A DNA stretch of 13,882 nt from NCBI GenBank assembly GCA_002470275.1, contig DKNY01000012.1, positions 1 through 13,882 of the forward strand, read 5' to 3'. Every line of letters begins with the position of its first letter. The stretch's first letter is position 1. This DNA comes from Gammaproteobacteria bacterium UBA7376 (GTDB taxonomy: Bacteria > Pseudomonadota > Gammaproteobacteria > Pseudomonadales > Azotimanducaceae). The translations under genes were made by a program, and so were the position numbers. Shown piece by piece: positions 12,598 through 13,882 of the stretch. The notes below the pieces were generated by a model. The model saw only the letters and a list, made by a program, of their open reading frames with translations, did no database searches and was not told the DNA's origin.

Positions 12598-13882
12598 GCT
12601 TTTCGGCAGCCAGCTCCTCGGCCTTGGTCGCCACCAAGCCTGCGGCTTGTTCGCCGATGATTTTAGACAGCAACCCGGCCTTAGAGGTCAGGAACGTATG
12701 GCTAATGAGCAGCGGAATGGCGGCCACCAATCCAAGCACCGTGGTTATCAGCGCCATGGAGATGCCGCCTGCCATGAGCTTGGGATCGCCGGTGCCGAAT
12801 AGGGTTATTGATTGGAACGTTTCGATCATCCCTACGACGGTGCCCAGCAGTCCGGTGAGCGGTGCTACCGTTGCCAGCACCTTAATAATCGGCAGGCCTC
12901 GCGTGATCGCAGAGACGTCCTTGACGATGACGGCCTCCATTTTTCGCGAAATCGTCTCTAGGTCCTGAAGGTGCATATTTTCGTAGTAGGCACCGAGGAC
13001 TCGCCCGACGGGGTTGTCATCGAGCACGCTGCCCATGTCACCAAGCTGCCTTTTGATTCGGCCCTCGATCCTAGCTAGGCGCATCCACCGCTCTAGGACC
13101 AGTAGGAGACCGACGAGGGTGCCAAATATGATGATGAAACCAATCACCTTTCCCTGCTGCACCCTCTCCATCAAGCTCGGGGTCTGAACCAGCAGGCCCA
13201 GTAGCGCCCCTCTGGAGGGATCCAGAGAAAATGTCGTTGCTTCATCGCTCGCCTCGCTGAGGGTCATGGCGCTGCTGCGTGCGTAGCTCACCGGCTGGCG
13301 CGGCAGCTCGGAAAGCGTGTTCTCATCAATCAGGTGGGTAAGATACTTGTCCCCGGTGATGGCATTAAAGGTTCCGACGCGGACGACTTCCGCGACCCGA
13401 ACTTCACCGCTGGGAGAGATCACCTCCTGCTCGAACTTAGTCACTCGCCCTGACTCTGCAATCTCCTGAATCAGAAGCTGCCATAGGGCTCGCATTTCTT
13501 CGATGGTGGGTACTTCCGTACTCTGAGCCAGCGCCTGGACCGTTTCACGACGCTCTGGGTACTCCAGGCTGACCAAGGAATCCAGCAACAAGCCCTGGGT
13601 GTCGTCAGCCGTTTGCCTGAATACGCCGAAAAGCTCCCCCAGGTCGCCTATGCGTCTATCTAGAGCCGTCGACAGCTCGGCGAGTTCGTCTTCATTGTCA
13701 TCAAAGGTCTTCTTCAGCCTTGTCTTAGAGCGCTCTTCCTCGTTTATTCTCGCTGTCACTTCCGCCAGCAGGCGTCGTTTCTCCGCCGCGGAGGAGACAA
13801 ATTTAGCCTCCCGCTCTGAGTTCAATTGGTTTTCGCCAGAGGCCGAGCTGCTCACCCGGTCGTACAGGTCGGATAGGCTTTG
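12575..13882 (-). CDS. ttpC: TtpC-like MotA/TolQ/ExbB protein with periplasmic coiled-coil domain (5' end cut by window)
   Basis: The reading frame is open to the right edge (435 residues visible), so the true start and signal peptide lie outside; an internal GTG at 13855 should not be taken as the start. Residues about 10-75 are highly charged and likely coiled coil. A mixed domain follows, then a membrane helix (about 246-266, GFIIIFGTLVGLLLVLERW). The ExbB-type channel domain is at about 330-400, with VAPLTGLLGTVVGMIETFQ and GGISMALITTVLGLVAAIP. This arrangement is that of TtpC, the extra ExbB-like component required by the TonB2 system of Vibrio, where it precedes exbB2-exbD2-tonB2 as here. 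Related clusters often have a DUF3450 gene just upstream, which would be off the window. Confidence 0.87.
   Translation of the reverse strand, partial: QSLSDLYDRVSSSASGENQLNSEREAKFVSSAAEKRRLLAEVTARINEEERSKTRLKKTFDDNEDELAELSTALDRRIGDLGELFGVFRQTADDTQGLLLDSLVSLEYPERRETVQALAQSTEVPTIEEMRALWQLLIQEIAESGRVTKFEQEVISPSGEVRVAEVVRVGTFNAITGDKYLTHLIDENTLSELPRQPVSYARSSAMTLSEASDEATTFSLDPSRGALLGLLVQTPSLMERVQQGKVIGFIIIFGTLVGLLLVLERWMRLARIEGRIKRQLGDMGSVLDDNPVGRVLGAYYENMHLQDLETISRKMEAVIVKDVSAITRGLPIIKVLATVAPLTGLLGTVVGMIETFQSITLFGTGDPKLMAGGISMALITTVLGLVAAIPLLISHTFLTSKAGLLSKIIGEQAAGLVATKAEELAAEKLERADRG

Noticed and set aside
12575..13855. Treating the GTG at 13855 as the start of the TtpC-like protein.
   Set aside because: The frame stays open to the window edge and the family carries a signal peptide upstream of the coiled coil, so the gene is simply cut.

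Overview
The window (13,882 bases, G+C in the mid-50s by eye) looks like a chromosomal segment of a gammaproteobacterium, probably marine or environmental. The main reason is the gene order at the right end: two MotA/TolQ/ExbB-type proteins, ExbD, TonB and a tetratricopeptide protein. That is the TonB2 (TtpC-type) energy system known from Vibrio and related marine groups. No RNA genes, CRISPR arrays, transposase genes or complete insertion sequences were seen.

Left part (1-2217). An intergenic stretch with a short tandem repeat comes first. A VOC-fold protein (+) follows, converging on a small ankyrin-repeat protein (-) and a short-chain dehydrogenase (-). These genes have no obvious link to the rest.

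Middle part (2393-5650) is a purine salvage block. On the minus strand are a nucleoside hydrolase and a 6-oxopurine-type phosphoribosyltransferase whose PRPP loop is altered. Divergent from them, across an 89-base gap, are a paralogous phosphoribosyltransferase of conspicuously low G+C (about 42% by hand count), adenine phosphoribosyltransferase (apt) and a DUF1330 protein. Several of these genes appear to start with TTG or GTG.

Right part (5647-13882) is one tightly packed minus-strand transcription unit of eight genes. In order of transcription they are ttpC-like (cut by the window edge), exbB, exbD, tonB, a TPR protein, a gamma-glutamyltransferase-like protein best read as oxamate amidohydrolase (HpxW-like), ureidoglycine-glyoxylate aminotransferase (PucG-like) and allantoate amidohydrolase (AllC-like). 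No gap exceeds 4 bases and most junctions overlap. The last three enzymes fit the lower purine-ring degradation route: allantoate to ureidoglycine, to oxalurate plus glycine, then (after a carbamoyl-transfer step not encoded here) oxamate to oxalate plus ammonia.

The most interesting reading is a purine island in which salvage genes face a catabolic operon, and in which a dedicated TonB energy module is co-transcribed with ureide-catabolic enzymes. This suggests, but does not prove, TonB-dependent uptake of a purine-derived nitrogen source.
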